Part shown: in pieces, positions 39,201-48,397 of the stretch
Layout of the letters: each line of letters opens with the position of its first letter
How positions within the stretch are numbered: the stretch's first letter is position 1
DNA from: Bradysia coprophila
Taxonomy: Eukaryota; Arthropoda; Insecta; Diptera; Sciaridae
Length of the DNA stretch: 64,000 nucleotides
Direction of reading: 5' to 3'
Assembly: GCF_014529535.1 (NCBI RefSeq)
Contig: NW_023503501.1
Location: 2,920,150 to 2,984,149 of the forward strand
Notes under the pieces: model-generated
The model's input: only the letters and a program-made list of their open reading frames with translations
What the model was told of the DNA's origin: nothing
The model's database searches: none
Position numbers and translations under genes: made by a program

Positions 39201-42200
39201 TTTTTGATATGGGTGACCCTGTTTTGGAATAAATATCGTGCAATGCCCAGGTCCTCTGTCTATGTATGCCATAAACCAGACAAAATTAAATTTCGTTTCG
39301 CCTCCATTGCGTTTGATGTAAGTGACCAATTTTTCCAGAATTGCAGATTATTTCCAGATTCTGGAAAGTATCGACTGATATTTTAGACCATTTTTGACAT
39401 GGGTGACCAAATTTAGAAACGAATATCGTGCAATGCCGATGTCCTCTGTCTATGAGGACCATAAACCAGGCAAAATTCATTTTCCCTTCGCTTCCATTGC
39501 ATTTGATGTACGGTATCACTGTCTCCAAGATTCACAGAATTCTGCAGTCTTCGAAACATGTTTCGGATCGGAGTGTTTCGATTTGTATGACTCGGTACAA
39601 TTTTATTTGGTTATTTTTGGAACCTTCTACTGTATACTTTGTATTTGGTTGTTGTAGAACTCTGAGAGTATCTCACATTCACATTGTGATCAGCCACGAA
39701 ACTGGAGACATAGAATTTTCACAGTTAAAAAAATCGATTCTTCATGTCTTAGCCAAAAATCCAAAGGTGTTTCTTCGTACGGTTAATAAGTTACTGTTAC
39801 ACAAAAAATTTAAGAGGATGCTGACCTATTTTTCTATGCAATAGTAAAGTTGTACGACTTAATTGTCTGCACTAAAATCTTATCAAGCGATTTTAAATAG
39901 AAATTTTTTTTTAAAGATGTAAATAAAAAATGTAGTTTTGTTTCTGATTTCCCGCATCTCCCAGTACAAATACCTTAAAAAAACTCATATTGATAGTAAT
40001 TTACGCAAGAATTTACGATAAAAAGATTGCCGAAGAAAGACTTCTTTTAAGCTGAGCTAACAGGGTAAAATGTGAAACTAGTCTCGAAATCAACTTCTAA
40101 AACATTTGATATTTGGTTTTCAAAAAAAAAAAGAAAATCAATTTTGAAAGAAATGAAAATTTTTGGGAATTTTGTTTATTTTGTTAAAATCAAGAAAAAA
40201 ATTATTTAAACAAAATTCCCAAACATTTTCATTTCTTTCAAAATTGATTCTTTTAAGTGAAGTTTTTTCTGGAATGAATTCCATAAGAAAAGAGCATGTT
40301 TCTGGTTTTTAATCATCTCCCACTGGCCACGCAAGCATAGAGGACTTTTTCAACTATAGTTTTGGCTTCTAGGGACCAATCCCTTTTAGGGCACATATGA
40401 AAAAGTCCACTGTAAATGCGTCCATTTTCAGTAGGGTACGTTTTCAAAAGAGTCCCCCCGAACAATTTAGGAGTTGCTGGATCCCAGTTTTCCACATATT
40501 CTAGCTAACTACACAGACTTAGGATACAAATTGTCAATCTTTAAAATGATGTATTTCAGCCACCTGTGCACCGAGAGGGGGAAACTACGCGAACAAATCT
40601 TGTTCTACCTACTTTCATTGATGACTATTGATGTCTATTGGCATCTATTAGTACCAATACGAAATAGCAACTATCATAGCACTTGCTTCCGTAGTTTCCG
40701 ACTCGCTGTACACCAAAGTTCAAGCGTTATAGCTCGTTTATTTCGTAGTGATGATTTTTAGTTTAGGACTTGTACCACGTACCTCGTTGTTATTTCAACA
40801 ACAAAACAATATTTATTCAAAGCGAAAAAAAAGACTGCTCGCATACGGCGCAGTCAGTTATTTCAACAGTTTCCCTACTGCATTCGAAAAAAATATAAAA
40901 AATCATTGAGTTCGAAAATCCCTATCAAGTATTTTTGGAAGCTGATTAACTACTCGAGCATAGAGAGTCTCCAAATTGTCATATACATAATGTTACATTA
41001 TTAATTTATCGACATGATAAATGATAATTTGGAACCAATTTCCTGTCTGGTACTTTGCGTGACATTCATCTAAATATGATTCCCAAGAGTATCCACCATT
41101 CTACCAACTAAATCAAATCTAAAATCACTACTTGCGCCATAAGCCCCAACATCAGCAAGTTCATTTTATTGAAATTTGTGAATGGTGGACGACCATAAAG
41201 ATGAACGTTTTATTCCTCCAATTCTTTTGGTTTTTCTTTTGGTCACCAGTAACCGAATCATCAGCAAATCTTTCACCTGGTCCAATTCGCATTTCAACCA
41301 GACATTTTGCGCCGTACATGTATCAAGATAGCGAGGGCAACTTTTACAAAGGCATGGAATTTGAATTTTTGCAGCGGATGGCCGAAATGCTCAACGTGAG
41401 CTTGCGGTTTCAGGTCGCATCTAACCATTCCGATATATGTTACGATCTGGCAATGAAGTAAATTGCCATCTATATCAGCGAGTGTTCAATTTTGATTTTA
41501 TTTGTTTTCAGCGTCGCTGACATTTGTATCGGTGGAATATTTCCACCGGCAAACATTTTCAATTACGCAATGATGTCTGAAACGTATGCCAGTGACGATT
41601 TAACTTGGTGCATTCAGAAAGCCGGCATAATGCCTAAGTTTTTAGGCCAAATGTATTTTATACAAACGATACCATGGTTTATGGTTATCTTTGGTTACGG
41701 TTACTTTAGCGGATTTATATTATATTTTCTGGTCCAATTCGATCTCAAGTATAAAAGACGGAACCAATGCGATTTTCACCAGACCAATTTGTTAATCATA
41801 TTGCCAGCAGTTATTGGTCATTCACCAAATTTTCAACCTGTAAAGGGAACGGTTCGCATTTTTTTCGCATTTCTTCTTATCCCAGCATTCTTTTTGTTTC
41901 AACTATTATTCTCACGTATTAACCATGCCCTCCATATACAAAAACCATGGTATCAAGTCTCATCATTTGGCGAAATTATGGAAATGGATTTTCATTTGGT
42001 CGGTTCACGAGATGTATTTAATTTACTGAATCGAAGCAAAATGGTTATGCAAACAGTTGACCTCGGGCTCGAGTAATTGCTAAACAAAATCTAATTCTTT
42101 GTAGATTCCCACTAGTACACTCGAATCATTTAATGTTTGCGAGGATATAAGTGATTGTTTCGTAAATGGACCAAATCTCAAGGACCTTGCAGTTGGTGGC

Positions 42201-45200
42201 TCCCGTCAAAATATGATCAACTCGCAGCCGAATTTCTTGTCGCAGATGTTTTGCTTTGATCGTTTGGAGAATATCGCCACCTATCCAATTGGTATGTATA
42301 TGCGGAAGGACTTTGCTTTAAAGGCGAAAGTAAACGAAGCTGTACATAAATTGCTTGAATCTGGATTCTTCGTTAAGTGGCAAGGTGATTCTCAAGACCA
42401 TGGGAGACCTGAACCACCATACACAGTACCACTTCAATTAGACATTTCAAATATATCAGCAGCATTAGTTTTTCTAACTGGTTGTGGTTCGGTCTTATCT
42501 ATTTCAACATTTATTTTCGAGAATTTCCTTCATTGGAAAATAAAAAAGCAACAGGACAATAGACATAACATTTGGATGTATTTGGATCAATTTTTCGATG
42601 GCAGGCGAAACTGTTTCAACAATTTACCGGAACGTTTGCAGAAGCAAAACAAAAATTCTGAACCACCTTTTCCGTATTTAGACTGAGACACAAATGTCAA
42701 CAGTCTGCTACTTATTAGTCACTTATTCATTTTTAGTACAATTTGCATTCGTAAGAACAGATTAGTTTTTATTGAACGCCCCATAAATCCGAGAACAGAA
42801 ACCCACCAAGAACAATCAAAGATCAATTTTAGAGGGTGCCGCTGAAATTACATTGCAAGATACCAAATGTTGTGGATACATAAATGTTAAACAAATGCAA
42901 CTCTATCGCACGGATTTCTCAGCGTTTGAACACAGAAACCCGTTTTTACAATTTTAGTAATATCCTGTATTTGGTAAAGTGTGAGCTAAATTTCTCTGTT
43001 ACAAAATATTGATGTTGTTGCTATGTAATGAATATATCGAATACATCTGTGTTGAATTGAATTCACGTTTGAATTTGGTGACTTGAGCCACTTGAGTTGC
43101 TAGCGTGGGTGTACGCTGCACATTCAGTACGTTATTGTAATAAGCAGAGCTTACTATTGAAACATTAAGTCTGCAGAAAAACATCGAGCTAAAGGGCATA
43201 ACTATCATATCTTTGGAGCTACTCAACCGATTTTCACAAACTTTTTTCTCTGGATGCTAGAGTTATTTGTGATCTTTTGAGCACCAGTCTATCCAGTTAA
43301 TGGGTGTTCGTAAGATATGGTCGACAACGAACAAATTTCGACGAACTTTGAGAACACACTATGTCCGTAACTTGAGTAAGACATTTAAAAAAAAAATCCT
43401 ATCCTGAACTCAGGAAATGTTCTGAAACATTTCAGAAAAGCTGATTTTTTAATTTGAAAACTTTCCAGCCATCGTGTCAATGATAATCGCCTGGATAATC
43501 GTTAACAATAGATTTTTCCAAGGTAGTCGGGATACCACTGACATCTTTTTTTTAACGGTTGACTATGATTTACTTGTGCTTTCACAAAATATTTTTGCTA
43601 CAGTGAACGACATCTCAAATGTCTCACTGTCAAATTTTTCTGAGAATTTTATTGTGTCATTGCAAATTCACAATGACATTCTCTGAAAAAAATGACAGTG
43701 AGACATTTGAGATGTCGTTCACTGTAACTCACAACAGATCGAACTTTCGTGCTTTGGATTTTTTAAATTAAACAGTCGGATTGACCAAGGTAAATATATG
43801 GTCGGCGGTAATGTCATATATATCCGACTCATTCATTCATTTTAAAAGAAGGTATCATTAGCAACGAACTAATGTGCTGAATGGCAGTACCTCCACACTA
43901 TTTATCTACCTTGGGTTGGGATTGAATTCATATGAGACTCAATAGTATATTACCTATCTGCATCAAAATTTTTATTTTGGCCAGCGGGAAGTGTATAGCC
44001 TGGGCAGAACACAAGGGCTATAATCCAACGTGCTAAAATAACAATTTGAAAGCAATAATTCCACTTTACCAACCTGCACAGTTTTACCACAGAAGTGAAT
44101 AATATTCACAGATTATTTGACGCTTCGAAAATGGAGGATTTTGTAGGCGGTGAAATCGACTGGTCGGAAAATTTTTAAGCTCCGCTAAATTTTTTGAAAA
44201 ATTAGGAAAATATGGAGTAATTGTTGATTAAATGGTTCGCGAGGGAGGCGCACGTGAAGTGGGAAAAAGTTCTACCTTAAACTGGAGTCGCTTTGGCTGA
44301 TTGATCATGACCTGTCAAACGTTGCACTATGAGAACGAGAGAACCAACAGAAAGGAAAACCACGGAAGTTTTCTGAATTCTGGACGGCTCACAACGAAAT
44401 CAAAGGAAGATATGAAGTAAACAGGAATGCCAATACAAATATGAAAACGGCAATCAACTTCGCATACGTCGATGATGACAGCAGCCTCATAATGAAGCAA
44501 TTTTATCATCCTTGCACGAGCTGAGCAGCACGTTCGAGGGAATGAGTGACCGTTGGAGGTCCACAAATGTGAGACTGTTGGAGGTCCTCTTATGAGAATT
44601 CAAAAACGTGATGTGAACGGTACAAACGGAATGGACAATGCCTTGTAGAGTGGCTCAAACAAGGTAATGCGAGTGACATCAGTCAGTCAGGTAATTTAGA
44701 TGATTTATTAGATGAAATCCGGACGGCTGGTTGTCACCAGGTAATTGATTTCTCCTTGTGGCATTATATTGTGTCACATTGTATTGCATCCTCCTTACAT
44801 GTATTTACAAAATACGCAAAATTTAGTAGCTAGTCCAGTCACTTAGTCCGGCGACGGTGATTGTTGTTAGTCATAAGTTTAACACATATCGGATGGCGGT
44901 CCGGCGCTGTTCAATACATCGATACAATGTGCACACAAAGTATCAACGTATTGAACAAGGAGGGCAAAAAAGGGGATCCAAGTGGGTCATTCCACTGTTA
45001 GTGATTCGACGTTCAAGCTCTTCCGGAAAGACCACAGGGTCCTATTTGAATGTGCAAGGTCGAGGTCAAGAAGTGAATAATATTCACATCTGGGGCAAAT
45101 TGTTAGTCAGGTACTAATCAGACAGGCTACACAATTTACCAGATTTTTTTTTACATAGAAAAATAAGCGTTTACATCAAAAATGAAAAATATTTGACAGA

Positions 45201-47055
45201 TGGCTCATACATTTTCTGTCAACATTTTTCAATCATTTTGCACGAGTCTATTTTTCAAGTAGTTTTCAGACATTTGTTAGACAACAATCGTAGAAATAGT
45301 CGCATTCACTTTAAATTTTCCCTAGGTTTTTCCAAGGTATATGGGCGGAGGTAATGGCTTATATAACTGAATCAGTTGTTCTCTCGCTTTCTTTAAAAAC
45401 ACAAAATTGCTTAGAAATCTGGGCCATTGTGATAGGCGCAATATTTTGTGAAACACAAACAAATCATAGTCAACCATTTTAAAAGACGCTGTCATTAGCA
45501 TCGAACTAATGTGCTAGACCGCACGTCTGAATGACATTACCTTATGTATCTACCTTGGATTTTTCTAATGTCCGTGATGCGTGACATACACTCGTTACAA
45601 TCGCTACAATTATTGTCACTACAAAGGCATGGGTGATATCATTAGAAAGGTCAAGTAAAATCTTTTTTTACGTTTAGATGGAGCAACAGCACCCGAAAAC
45701 TGGTTCAATTACACAAAAGTTGACGGACTCGAATAAGTGATGATGCAGTAAGATTAGTCTTGCAAAGCTACAATTGGGACTTGAAGTGAATTTCCAAGTT
45801 GGTAAAATCGATCAACATTACTGTTTACCCTTCAAAAAATGCAGGCGCTCCCGTCAAATGTAGGAGAAGGCTCCTAAAGTGAAGAAAAGGTGTCAAAAAG
45901 ATCTATTGAAAGGCAAGAAAATAGTCCGGCCGTGATAAAATGCGATGAGCCTAGTTAATATATCGATACAATGCAGAATATCTAACTTTAAATAACAGAT
46001 AATTTGGAAGCAATTTTTTCGATGCTTTTCGTGACAATTATATTCCCTAGAGTGTCTGGCAACGCATGCACCAACTAAATCATTATTATATAAAGTTACT
46101 GTTAATGCCACAGACCCGTAGGCAATGAGATACGTTTATTGACGTTTAAATGCTTGTGAACGTGGACATGAAAGTAATTCTTTTGGTCAAATGTTACCAA
46201 ATTTAGTCGTTAAATATTGGATCTATTGCATTGTAAGCAACAAGTCCATCAAATAAAAATGTTCGTTCTTATCGCCGCCAACACACCGTTTTTGGCGATT
46301 TTCCGTACATACTAAGACATCGAATCTCATCATTTAATGAGATTTTGATACACAAGCTGTGACCTAAGTTTCAAGTAAATAAATAAATATTTACAGCCGA
46401 GCAACCTTTAGCTGGAAAACTGGCTAGTCAGGTAAAACATACACTACACACCTTTCACGCCTGGCTAACTATTCTTCTTACGTAAGTTCTTTGTGTTGAA
46501 TTAAAACTTATTTTTGAGAAGTGTTTCGAATTCGAGATTGGAATATTTTGGTATGCAGCAATTTACTAGCTGCAACTGTTAAGCGTAACAGCAGATTTTG
46601 GTGATCAACCACCAACAATAAATAAATAAAAAAAAACTATTTTTAGGTCAACTTGACAACAAAATAGAAAACGTATGTCGTGTAGCCGATGGCGGCCATT
46701 TTTCCCCGTACAATTTCACAACACAAGCGAAATACATTAAAATTTACTCACCTTGTTCCCTCCACATCGCATAGTGGGTGGCTATGTAGCCCTCTCGTAT
46801 CGCCTTCAGGATGTCATCATCATTTTCCGACCAAAACAGCTTCTGGTTAACTATTAAGTTGATTAAATGCTTTCTTGCGAATCGAGCTGCTTCAGCTCCA
46901 CCGTGGCCGTCATAAATTCCAATGAAAGCGTACTCCAAATCTTTTTCATCTTCCGATTGTTGATATGCAACCGTGAAAAAATCTTCCATATACTTGCGAC
47001 CACCGCGGCTACAATGGCCCGTGACGCGTAAATTTACACCGATAGATGCGGGCAT
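24209..47055 (-). CDS. PPM1D: PPM1D/Wip1-type PP2C protein phosphatase
   Basis: Metal-dependent Ser/Thr phosphatase (PPM family), 782 residues, minus strand. Exons in transcript order: 47055-46752, 26376-26098, 26036-25871, 25808-24209; all junctions keep frame. Metal and fold motifs: RGGRKYMED and YDGHGG (exon 1), [72 protein letters not shown] and RADNTS. The [10 protein letters not shown] and LPSTxGTTASV runs are diagnostic for PPM1D against other PPM enzymes. In vertebrates PPM1D is a nuclear enzyme that dampens p53/ATM stress signalling; the role here is inferred. After about residue 360 follows a long low-complexity tail rich in Ser, Asn and Thr, ending in basic [11 protein letters not shown]. 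Intron 1 spans 20,375 bp and holds the IR genes on the opposite strand. The start is the ATG at 47055, preceded by no closer in-frame ATG. Confidence 0.93.
27353..27623. repeat. Hairpin MITE family B, copy 3
   Basis: CTGTAGCCTACATTTAGAAGG on the left; the right arm is decayed, with GAATATTTTTCCGACAAATTTG where the other copies have an intact GCCTAAATGTAGG block. It lies in intron 1 of PPM1D. Confidence 0.6.
27780..27981 (+). promoter_or_regulatory. Shared upstream block of IR array, gene 1
   Basis: Contains TTATTGACATAATGTA, AATAAATAAAT and CACCAACTAAATCA in the same order as the blocks before IR genes 2-4. A TATATAAAT at 27957 could be a TATA box, but it is only about 25 bp before the ATG, so it may not be the promoter. 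Confidence 0.5.
27982..29495 (+). CDS. Ionotropic receptor (IR), array gene 1
   Basis: Insect chemosensory ionotropic receptor, a variant glutamate-receptor-like cation channel, 458 residues. Exons: 27982-28244, 28313-28844, 28914-29495. It has a signal peptide and no large amino-terminal domain. Half-site S1 starts [19 protein letters not shown] and continues over the first intron ([15 protein letters not shown]). First membrane helix near [18 protein letters not shown], then a pore-side segment, second helix near [18 protein letters not shown]. The S2 half follows ([30 protein letters not shown]), and the third helix is near [20 protein letters not shown] with a short basic tail. Ligand unknown. 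It lies inside intron 1 of PPM1D, antisense to it. The true start is ATG 27982; an upstream in-frame GTG is not a start. Confidence 0.9.
29580..30240. repeat. Hairpin MITE family C with insert
   Basis: Ends match family C (TTTTGATATCTTTTCATCAG on the left, GACGAGAAGATATCACCAAA on the right) and the core GACCAGCTCTGAGAAAAC is at about 30018. The left arm is interrupted by about 330 bp absent from other copies, including a 29658-30059 open frame that is probably meaningless. Confidence 0.6.
31040..31278 (+). promoter_or_regulatory. Shared upstream block of IR array, gene 2
   Basis: Conserved words in order: TTATCGACATAATGTA, TTTGAATAAATGATAA, GGTACTTTGCGTGACA, ATTCCCTAGGGT, CAGCTAAATCACA. The same series precedes IR genes 3 and 4 and the dead copy at 45955. 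Confidence 0.6.
31279..32929 (+). CDS. Ionotropic receptor (IR), array gene 2
   Basis: Second tandem IR, 461 residues. Exons: 31279-31550, 31605-32136, 32348-32929. Same layout as gene 1: signal peptide, S1 with [19 protein letters not shown], first helix around [18 protein letters not shown], second around [18 protein letters not shown]2 with [21 protein letters not shown], third helix near [18 protein letters not shown]. The start could also be the second ATG at 31291. Its second intron is 211 bp against 61-69 bp in the paralogues because of a small inserted inverted-repeat element. Exon 2 of all four genes is exactly 532 bp and exon 3 exactly 582 bp, showing recent duplication under coding constraint. 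Confidence 0.9.
32171..32306. repeat. Small TIR insert in IR gene 2 intron
   Basis: CACCGGTTACGA near the left end and TCGTAGCCGGTG near the right end are inverted copies. The segment is missing from the equivalent intron of the three paralogues, so it is a recent insertion. Confidence 0.5.
33374..33497. repeat. Foldback element with CG-rich loop
   Basis: Left arm ACTTACCAATGGGAAAATGA and GGAAATGG; right arm CCATTTCC, TCTTTTGTCCCATTACC and GGTAAGT. The loop contains TCGAGGCGTAGCCGA, akin to the loop of 4772-4886. Confidence 0.65.
33847..34146 (+). pseudogene. Possible diverged IR C-terminal relic
   Basis: The frame from about 33850 reads a hydrophobic stretch [20 protein letters not shown] then FIERMFWKK and a basic tail. 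This aligns in position and pattern with the last helix and tail of the array IRs ([13 protein letters not shown]...[11 protein letters not shown]). No S1, pore or S2 could be found upstream. It may be the remains of a distant IR or a chance match. Confidence 0.35.
34155..35385 (-). mobile_element. 5'-truncated non-LTR retrotransposon (RT domain)
   Basis: Minus-strand frame 35362-34373 (329 codons, possibly a little longer at the 5' side) encodes the C-terminal half of a jockey-like reverse transcriptase. It shows [10 protein letters not shown], the catalytic-type [32 protein letters not shown] and then the usual Trp-containing thumb region (FASCVWSP). The 5' part and ORF1 are missing, as in most 5'-truncated LINE insertions. 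Downstream AATG-type repeats (seen as CATTCATTCATTCATT on the plus strand near 34155) look like a LINE tail. The reading frame is open but incomplete, so it cannot move on its own. Confidence 0.85.
35586..35717. repeat. Hairpin element
   Basis: Ends AGCCCAATACAAAATAATGA and TCATTATTTTATATTGGGCT are inverted copies, with GAATTTCATT-type extension. The centre contains GGCCCCGGGGC. Confidence 0.7.
36198..36540 (+). repeat. Upstream segment duplicated before IR genes 3 and 4
   Basis: CATAAGAAAAGAGCATGT, AATCATCTC, GCCACGCAAG, ATAGTTTTGGCT and AGGAGTTGCTGGAT occur in the same order at 40280-40800. The duplication unit therefore reaches at least 700 bp upstream of these IR genes. Confidence 0.7.
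36640..36899 (+). promoter_or_regulatory. Shared upstream block of IR array, gene 3
   Basis: Contains ATTGACATAATGTAACC, CTGAATAAATGATAATTTGG, GGTACTTTGCGTGACATT, ATTCCC..GTGTCTAG, CAGCTAAATCAAACC and CTACTTGCGCCACAAGC in the same order as before gene 4. Confidence 0.6.
36900..38395 (+). CDS. Ionotropic receptor (IR), array gene 3
   Basis: Third tandem IR, 456 residues. Exons: 36900-37156, 37213-37744, 37814-38395. It has a signal peptide ([20 protein letters not shown]), S1 ([13 protein letters not shown]), helix 1 near [18 protein letters not shown], pore and helix 2 near [18 protein letters not shown]2 ([16 protein letters not shown]) and helix 3 near [18 protein letters not shown]. Introns lie at the same positions and phases as in the other copies. 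The ATG at 36900 is used; an in-frame GTG two codons upstream is not. Intact, with no stop or frameshift seen. Confidence 0.9.
38668..38985. repeat. Hairpin MITE family C, full copy
   Basis: AAAATTGTAGCCAGCATTTG left end, core TACCAGCTCTGAGAAAAGTG and inverse TTTTCTCAGAGCTGGTA at about 38813-38885, right arm GATTCTGGTGGAAAGATATC. The central stem is almost perfect. Confidence 0.75.
39065..39252. repeat. 188-bp palindromic element
   Basis: ACCTGGGCATTGCACGATAT and ATATCGTGCAATGCCCAGGT are exact inverted ends, followed inside by GGGTCACCCATATCAAAAAT and its inverse. The centre repeats TGCAATATTGCA. Confidence 0.8.
39230..39560 (+). repeat. Diverged tandem duplication
   Basis: The run ATATCGTGCAATGCC, GTCCTCTGTCTATG, CCATAAACCAG, CAAAATT, CTCCATTGC, TTTGATGTA occurs twice about 190 bp apart (from 39233 and from 39423). 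The first copy overlaps the right end of the palindrome. Confidence 0.65.
40125..40255. repeat. A/T-rich hairpin element
   Basis: AATCAATTTTGAAAGAAATG and CATTTCTTTCAAAATTGATT are inverted copies, followed inside by GGGAATTTTGTTTA and TAAACAAAATTCCC. Confidence 0.75.
40985..41200 (+). promoter_or_regulatory. Shared upstream block of IR array, gene 4
   Basis: TTATCGACATGATAAATGAT, GGTACTTTGCGTGACATT, ATTCCCAAGAGTATCC, CAACTAAATCAAATC and CTACTTGCGCCATAAGCCC match the block of gene 3 closely. Confidence 0.6.
41201..42686 (+). CDS. Ionotropic receptor (IR), array gene 4
   Basis: Fourth tandem IR, 456 residues. Exons: 41201-41457, 41512-42043, 42105-42686. Signal peptide [21 protein letters not shown]1 with [19 protein letters not shown], helix 1 near [18 protein letters not shown], helix 2 near [18 protein letters not shown]2 with [20 protein letters not shown], helix 3 near [17 protein letters not shown]. 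No disabling change is seen. The last coding exon ends FPYLD, as in all four copies. Among the four it is most like gene 2 in exon 1 and intron 1, whereas its far upstream region matches gene 3, hinting at gene conversion or stepwise duplication. Confidence 0.9.
43601..43724. repeat. Hairpin MITE family A, copy 3
   Basis: A 124-bp inverted repeat with CAGTGAACGACATCTCAAAT ends and TA flanks, nearly identical to the copy at 2212-2335 but with the centre in the opposite orientation. Confidence 0.85.
43785..43914. repeat. Short TIR element, CCAAGGTA family, copy 1
   Basis: Ends CCAAGGTAAATA and TATCTACCTTGG are near-inverted. Inner words GGTAATG, CATTTTAAAAGA, CATTAGCA.CGAACTAATG are shared with 45332-45558. 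Confidence 0.6.
45332..45558. repeat. Short TIR element, CCAAGGTA family, copy 2
   Basis: Ends CCAAGGTATATG and TATCTACCTTGG, with the same inner words as 43785-43914 plus about 95 extra bp in the middle. Confidence 0.6.
45955..46365 (+). pseudogene. Dead fifth IR copy
   Basis: The upstream block of the array is recognisable (ATATCGATACAATG, GATAATTTGGAAGCAATTTT, TTTTCGTGACAATTA, ATTCCCTAGAGTGTCT, ACCAACTAAATCATTA). It is followed by a decayed exon 1 start (ATGAAAGTAATTCTTTTGGT, ATGTTACCAAATTTAG) and, after a gap, a piece of exon 2 end (ATCGAATCTCATCATTTAAT, GAGATTTTGA). Most of S1, helices 1-2 and the whole of exon 3 are missing and the remaining frame is broken. It lies at the far end of the array, still within PPM1D intron 1. 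Confidence 0.75.
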
Positions 47056-48397
47056 TTTTTTGAATAATTCGACACACAAACATTTATATTAGCACCGTTC
47101 ACAAAGAATCGAGGCATCTAAACTCTTGACAAGTAGGACAACATGACGTCTAAGTACTTATTACGGCCATAATACAGATGGCGCACGAAATTCAGTTGAT
47201 AACCAGGTAAATAACTAGATGGCGCAATGGAAAGATAAATGTTTAGCTGGAAGACTTGAATTTTGCTCCGAATTTCGAAGAATTCGTAGGAAAACGCTTG
47301 TCGTTATTTAGTTATGCCAATTGGTGTAGATGAAGGATATTGATCTTACCTATTCTATAGTATAGAGTGATTTTTGCATAATTGGTCTCGTGGTCACACT
47401 TCAAAATAAAAGGAATCGCAAATAATTTTTTTTTTGTTAACAGAGTCGGACTCTTGATTTTAGAGTTCATTCATGAATTTTTTTTTGACAGCTGACCTCG
47501 AGACCAGTTAAATTCCACTGGTTTTCGTTCTCACTTAACATTATAGAGTTTTGTCACTTTCAACATGTAACGATGCAAAAACGAGAGGACCGAAGACCAG
47601 TTTATTATAAATTGCCTTGGGATACTTGTCCCTTTCCGTTTCATGATAACACTCTATTGTTTAAGGGGAGCGAAAACCAGTTAAATTTAACAGATCTCGG
47701 GGTAAGCTGTCAAAAATTGTTGTATTTGGTCAACTCACGTTAATTTCATGCGTTGAAATTTATTTTTTAACTCATTGGTTCGTCCATCGATTCATCGAAA
47801 ATTCAAGCTCTGAAGAGCACTTATGGCGTGAATAGGACATTCGATATTTTTAACGTTGCGAATTGGCAACGGACTATTAGAATATCTCTGAGTAAGTGTT
47901 ACATAGAAAGCGAATGAATTCAGACAAAGCGAATGAATGAATGAATATATTGAGAATAAGCCCAGTTAACTAGTCAGAATCGGATCAAATGCATCTATAT
48001 GAACGTGCAACTTTCAACTTTCAACGAAAAGGACGGCATGATTTTTGATTTCTCTTTTTTGGAAAATTTTAATTCGTTTTTTCGAAATCCAACCATCTGT
48101 ACATATTGACAGATTTGTTTACGCGCCATTCAGTTATGTCACAGCACTGCAGCGTAGAAAATATTCGAAGGCTGATGAAATCACAGTAAGGACAGCGTTT
48201 CTTTTGTAAAAATAGATGACTTGTTTTCGATGTATGAGTTAAAACGTACAATACAAACAATCCTAAGTGGTAGCTCTTATCACTAAAGCCTCCAAATTTG
48301 ACACTTGTCAATTCAGTGTTCATTGTGTTCATGCTAGGAGCAGTGCTGTGGTTACGTACAAGTACATAATCAGTGCATCCGTTTCAACGTTAATAAT
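47056..48397. other. Intergenic region between divergent PPM1D and HDAC8
   Basis: About 1.3 kb separates the two start codons, so the 5' regulatory regions of both genes should lie here. A stretch at about 47811-47925 matches, inverted, the part of the tRNA-bearing element at 51418-51500 (AACGTTGCGAATTGGCAACG; GTGTTACATAGAAAGCGAAT). No core promoter motif was clear. Confidence 0.5.

Larger units (their letters stand above)
38396..41200. other. Spacer between IR genes 3 and 4
   Basis: About 2.8 kb with a family C hairpin (38668-38985), a palindrome followed by a tandem duplication (39065-39560), an A/T-rich hairpin (40125-40255) and the duplicated upstream segment of IR gene 4 (40280-40800). 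Longer frames here (for example 39428-39844) match no family. Confidence 0.6.
42687..45940. other. Spacer after IR gene 4
   Basis: About 3.3 kb. It contains a family A hairpin and two copies of a CCAAGGTA-ended element. The stretch 43,930-45,120 has a mixed base composition and could be a decayed retroelement, but no protein domain could be read in any frame. Confidence 0.5.

Noticed and set aside
39428-39844. 138-codon open frame
   Set aside because: Begins within a tandem-duplicated repeat, shows no domain, and has no splice or promoter context.
43930-45120. Possible decayed gag/pol retroelement
   Set aside because: Composition differs from the surroundings, but no frame shows a protease, RT or nucleocapsid motif and no LTR pair was found.
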